From Ulvibacter antarcticus (GTDB lineage Bacteria; Bacteroidota; Bacteroidia; Flavobacteriales; Flavobacteriaceae), in NCBI RefSeq assembly GCF_003688405.1, contig NZ_REFC01000011.1, forward strand, positions 806,001 through 870,000: a stretch of 64,000 nt of DNA, in the 5' to 3' direction. Shown here piece after piece: positions 61,881 to 64,000 of this stretch. Each line of letters begins with the position of its first letter. Position 1 is the first letter of the stretch. A program made the position numbers and the translations under genes. The notes under the pieces were generated by a model. That model searched no databases, was not told where the DNA came from, and worked only from the letters and a program-made list of their open reading frames with translations.

Positions 61881-63005
61881 CTAATTTGTTGGAAGAGACT
61901 TGAATTGGGAAGGAGTATAACCAGTTAGTTTCTTAAAAGTGTTATTGAAGGTAGATTTAGAACTAAACCCTGCTTCTAGACCAATTGCGACCATAGTATA
62001 TTTTTCAAAATCTGGATTTTTTAAATATTCTTTTGCCTCTTCAACCCTAAGTGAATTTATATAATCTGAAAAACTGATATTCAAATCCGAATTAATTATT
62101 CTGGACAAGTGGCCTTTGCTAATTTTCAATTCGTCCGCCACCGACTGTAATGTAATATTTGGGTTTAGATAATTTTTATCAGTAGCAAGAAAGGATTCTA
62201 AAGCAATAACATGCTCATTTTTACCTTTTTTTTCGACTATTGAGTATGCTTTTGCAGCTGAACTAAAAGCTCGAATATTTCTCCGTTCTTCATGAATTCC
62301 TATTTTGTGTATGCCAATATACCCAAGTAAATAGATTAGAGCCGACGTTACCATCAACATGATCAAGTAAGAGACTTCGGTTTGTAATATATAATTGGCT
62401 GTAAAGTAAATCCAGAAAAGGGTGGTAATAAATAATATGATCAAAAGTATTTTAAACCATAGTATTTGCATCTTAATTCTTCCACGGTCAAACAACTTAT
62501 GTTTCTGCTCATATCTTCGAAGTTCGACTAGGGAAACTATAATGACTAATAGTGCCATGACTATATTTACAACGTCACCATAACCATCAACATTAAACAT
62601 AAAGGAGTCCATGGATTGATTGAAAATGTGGTCTGTGGGGAAAAATAGAATCCCTAATTTATAGCTCAAAGCGCCTAAAATGACTATTAAAAAAGGTATA
62701 TAAAGTAGTTTTTCAACGCCTCGAATACTATGCTCAGGATAGAGAAATATTACTACGAAAAAATATAAAAATGGTGGTTCTAAAAAGGAGAATGGAAGGT
62801 ATATTAAATTATGCGTATCCTTTGTAATAATAGCGGCCTCCCAAAGAAAATCCTGTAAATTTGATACCGAAAGACAAAGAAGTAGTAATCCTAAATAAAA
62901 AGCGGCACGCGTCTTATGCTTATTAATTAATAATATAAACAAACTCAAAAACAACCCTTGAATAACCCCAGCTATAATTAGGCTACTATAGATATCTAAA
63001 TCCAA
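61881..63005 (-). CDS. AraC-family regulator with seven-helix membrane part
   Basis: A 374-residue protein: about seven membrane helices (residues ~5-235), then a cytoplasmic AraC-type DNA-binding domain with two helix-turn-helices: LQSVADELKISKGHLSRIIN and MVAIGLEAGFSSKSTFNNTFK, ending TGYTPSQFKS. Such membrane-bound AraC proteins are typical of Bacteroidetes. Ligand and targets unknown. It may control the neighbouring barrel protein, but nothing in the sequence shows this. Confidence 0.9.
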   Translation of the reverse strand: MDLDIYSSLIIAGVIQGLFLSLFILLINKHKTRAAFYLGLLLLCLSVSNLQDFLWEAAIITKDTHNLIYLPFSFLEPPFLYFFVVIFLYPEHSIRGVEKLLYIPFLIVILGALSYKLGILFFPTDHIFNQSMDSFMFNVDGYGDVVNIVMALLVIIVSLVELRRYEQKHKLFDRGRIKMQILWFKILLIILFITTLFWIYFTANYILQTEVSYLIMLMVTSALIYLLGYIGIHKIGIHEERRNIRAFSSAAKAYSIVEKKGKNEHVIALESFLATDKNYLNPNITLQSVADELKISKGHLSRIINSDLNISFSDYINSLRVEEAKEYLKNPDFEKYTMVAIGLEAGFSSKSTFNNTFKKLTGYTPSQFKSLPTN

Positions 63006-63388
63006 TCTTATATATTTTTGGGTATTAAATTCTAGGTTTGCTAGATTTTAAAGATAGTAATTATTTGGCATTCATTTTTTGAAATAAAGAAGTGTGTGCA
63101 ATGATTTTTAAAAAAAAAGCTCCTTCAAACGTCCTCTCCTCAAAGCACGAACTGAAGGAAGCTTTTAAAAATAACTTAAAATAATTTACCACTTCTGAAG
63201 TGTTTACATTTTTAAAATATGTACTTTCTTACTCGATAATTTTAAGTTGTTTGTGTTCTCAAATCTATCCGTCCGTATGCCGACTGAAGCCTCGCCCACT
63301 GGAAGGTCAGGTTTAACGGATGAGCAAACAATTACTTGCTCATGTGTAATAGCGTTTGATTTTCATGACCTTTTTTAATTCGGATAGA
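63006..63388. other. Intergenic region between the AraC-type gene and the barrel gene
   Basis: About 380 bases. It holds the terminator at 63115-63166 and a stretch near 63267-63323 whose ends (ATCCGT and ACGGAT) can pair. No gene seen. Confidence 0.6.
63115..63166 (-). terminator. Possible terminator of the barrel-protein gene
   Basis: AAAAGCTCCTTCA and TGAAGGAAGCTTTT pair with one mismatch around a ~25-base loop. Read on the minus strand a T run follows. It lies ~220 bases after the stop at 63389. Confidence 0.55.
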
Positions 63389-64000
63389 TTAGAAAAAGAA
63401 ATATCCAACAGAGAATTGAATTACAGAGTTTTTAAATTCTTCTGAAGCATCGTCAGAATTATTGCCGTCTAGAAATCCCAAATTATAGCGAGCGCCAAAA
63501 TTTATTCCGTTATCTAGCTTGTATCCTAGCCCGAAGACTAGACCTACATCAAGAGACTTTACATCATTTTTCACATCTTCTGTTTCACCCACCTTGTTCC
63601 CATCACCCGTTGTAGTTGGATTCAAATCATAATCATCTTCGTCGTACTTATTTTTGGCAGAAAGTAAAAAGCCAAATTGTGGCCCTACTTCCAGACTCAA
63701 CTCATCCATAACGTAATATTTACCCATAATAGGCACATATAAATAGTTTAAGTTAAATGAACCGATATCTTTATAATTCGCGCCCTGACTTGAAAAGAGA
63801 AGTTCTGGTTGTACCGATAGTTTCTCTGAAATAGGAATTTCTGCCATTCCACCTAAATGGAAACCAGTTTTTCCTTTTATTGCCGGATTATCTCCTGTGA
63901 TGGTTGAAAAATTGACTCCCGCTTTTGCTCCTATTTGAAGGCTTTTTGTTACAGATTTTTCTTGTGCATTAGCTTGAAATATAAAAACAAGAGCGATCAT
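63389..64000 (-). CDS. PorT-family outer-membrane beta-barrel protein, start cut off
   Basis: At least 203 residues of an outer-membrane barrel. The visible start, MIALVFIFQANAQEK, is the end of a signal peptide, so the true start is probably beyond base 64000. KAGVNFSTITGDN and LSVQPELLFSSQGANY are typical of this small (8-strand) family, and the protein ends with an aromatic-rich strand VIQFSVGYFFF. Function unknown; probably a structural or adhesion-type surface protein. Confidence 0.85.
   Translation of the reverse strand: MIALVFIFQANAQEKSVTKSLQIGAKAGVNFSTITGDNPAIKGKTGFHLGGMAEIPISEKLSVQPELLFSSQGANYKDIGSFNLNYLYVPIMGKYYVMDELSLEVGPQFGFLLSAKNKYDEDDYDLNPTTTGDGNKVGETEDVKNDVKSLDVGLVFGLGYKLDNGINFGARYNLGFLDGNNSDDASEEFKNSVIQFSVGYFFF

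Overview
The window is chromosomal DNA from a member of the Bacteroidetes, very probably a marine-type Flavobacteriaceae. The support is: secreted proteins with C-terminal type IX secretion (T9SS) sorting domains, promoters of the TTTG-N18-20-TAnnTTTG type in front of both tRNA genes, the families DUF4407, DUF4230 and DUF1573, BlaI/BlaR1-like pairs, a PorT-like barrel protein, and near absence of Shine-Dalgarno sequences. Housekeeping anchors are dnaE (5'-truncated), trxA, a clpP paralogue, ruvC, hemW, tRNA-Asp(GUC) and tRNA-Leu(UAG).

Layout. 1-3.5 kb: dnaE. 3.5-13.1 kb: a visibly A/T-rich defence island. It holds a complete 5-methylcytosine methyltransferase, a second methyltransferase-like protein, a McrB-type GTPase, a McrC/LlaJI-type nuclease, a Z1 helicase-like ATPase, a DUF4420-type PD-(D/E)XK nuclease and a free-standing EcoRII-N-like DNA-recognition protein. 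It reads as one operon and looks like a hybrid of a LlaJI/McrBC-type restriction system and a Z1-DUF4420 system. 13.1-18.5 kb: ordinary genes (Crp-like regulator, TMEM175-type channel, pirin, thioredoxin, ClpP, DUF58). 18.7-19.6 kb: tRNA-Asp followed by an array of duplicated tRNA tails with terminators. 19.7-31.2 kb: T9SS protein, sensor kinase with receiver, DUF1573, nitroreductase, a first blaI-blaR1 pair, a glycosyltransferase with a flippase-like protein. 31.2-38.5 kb: ruvC, hemW, a five-gene overlapping cluster, small enzymes. 38.6-41.6 kb: a kinase/M23 peptidase/class III aminotransferase fusion. 41.8-45.6 kb: a four-gene phosphorelay operon. 46-53 kb: a degenerate glycosyltransferase-like protein, DUF4407, a second blaI-blaR1 pair with operators visible on its promoter, PhnA-like protein, M20 dipeptidase. 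53-64 kb: tRNA-Leu with another tail duplication, a nuclease/phosphatase, a PLP decarboxylase, a T9SS beta-helix protein, a BaiN-like flavoprotein, a DUF559 nuclease framed by inverted repeats, an M23 T9SS protein, an AraC-type regulator and a partial barrel protein.

The most interesting items are: (1) the composite restriction island; (2) a 458-bp unit made only of inverted repeats plus a DUF559 nuclease gene, preceded by two ~95-bp internally deleted derivatives, which looks like a tiny mobile element; (3) palindromic repeats tied to duplicated tRNA pieces at both tRNA loci; (4) BlaI-type operators lying exactly on the two promoter boxes. Everything is read by eye; family names come from recognised motifs, and no database search was run.
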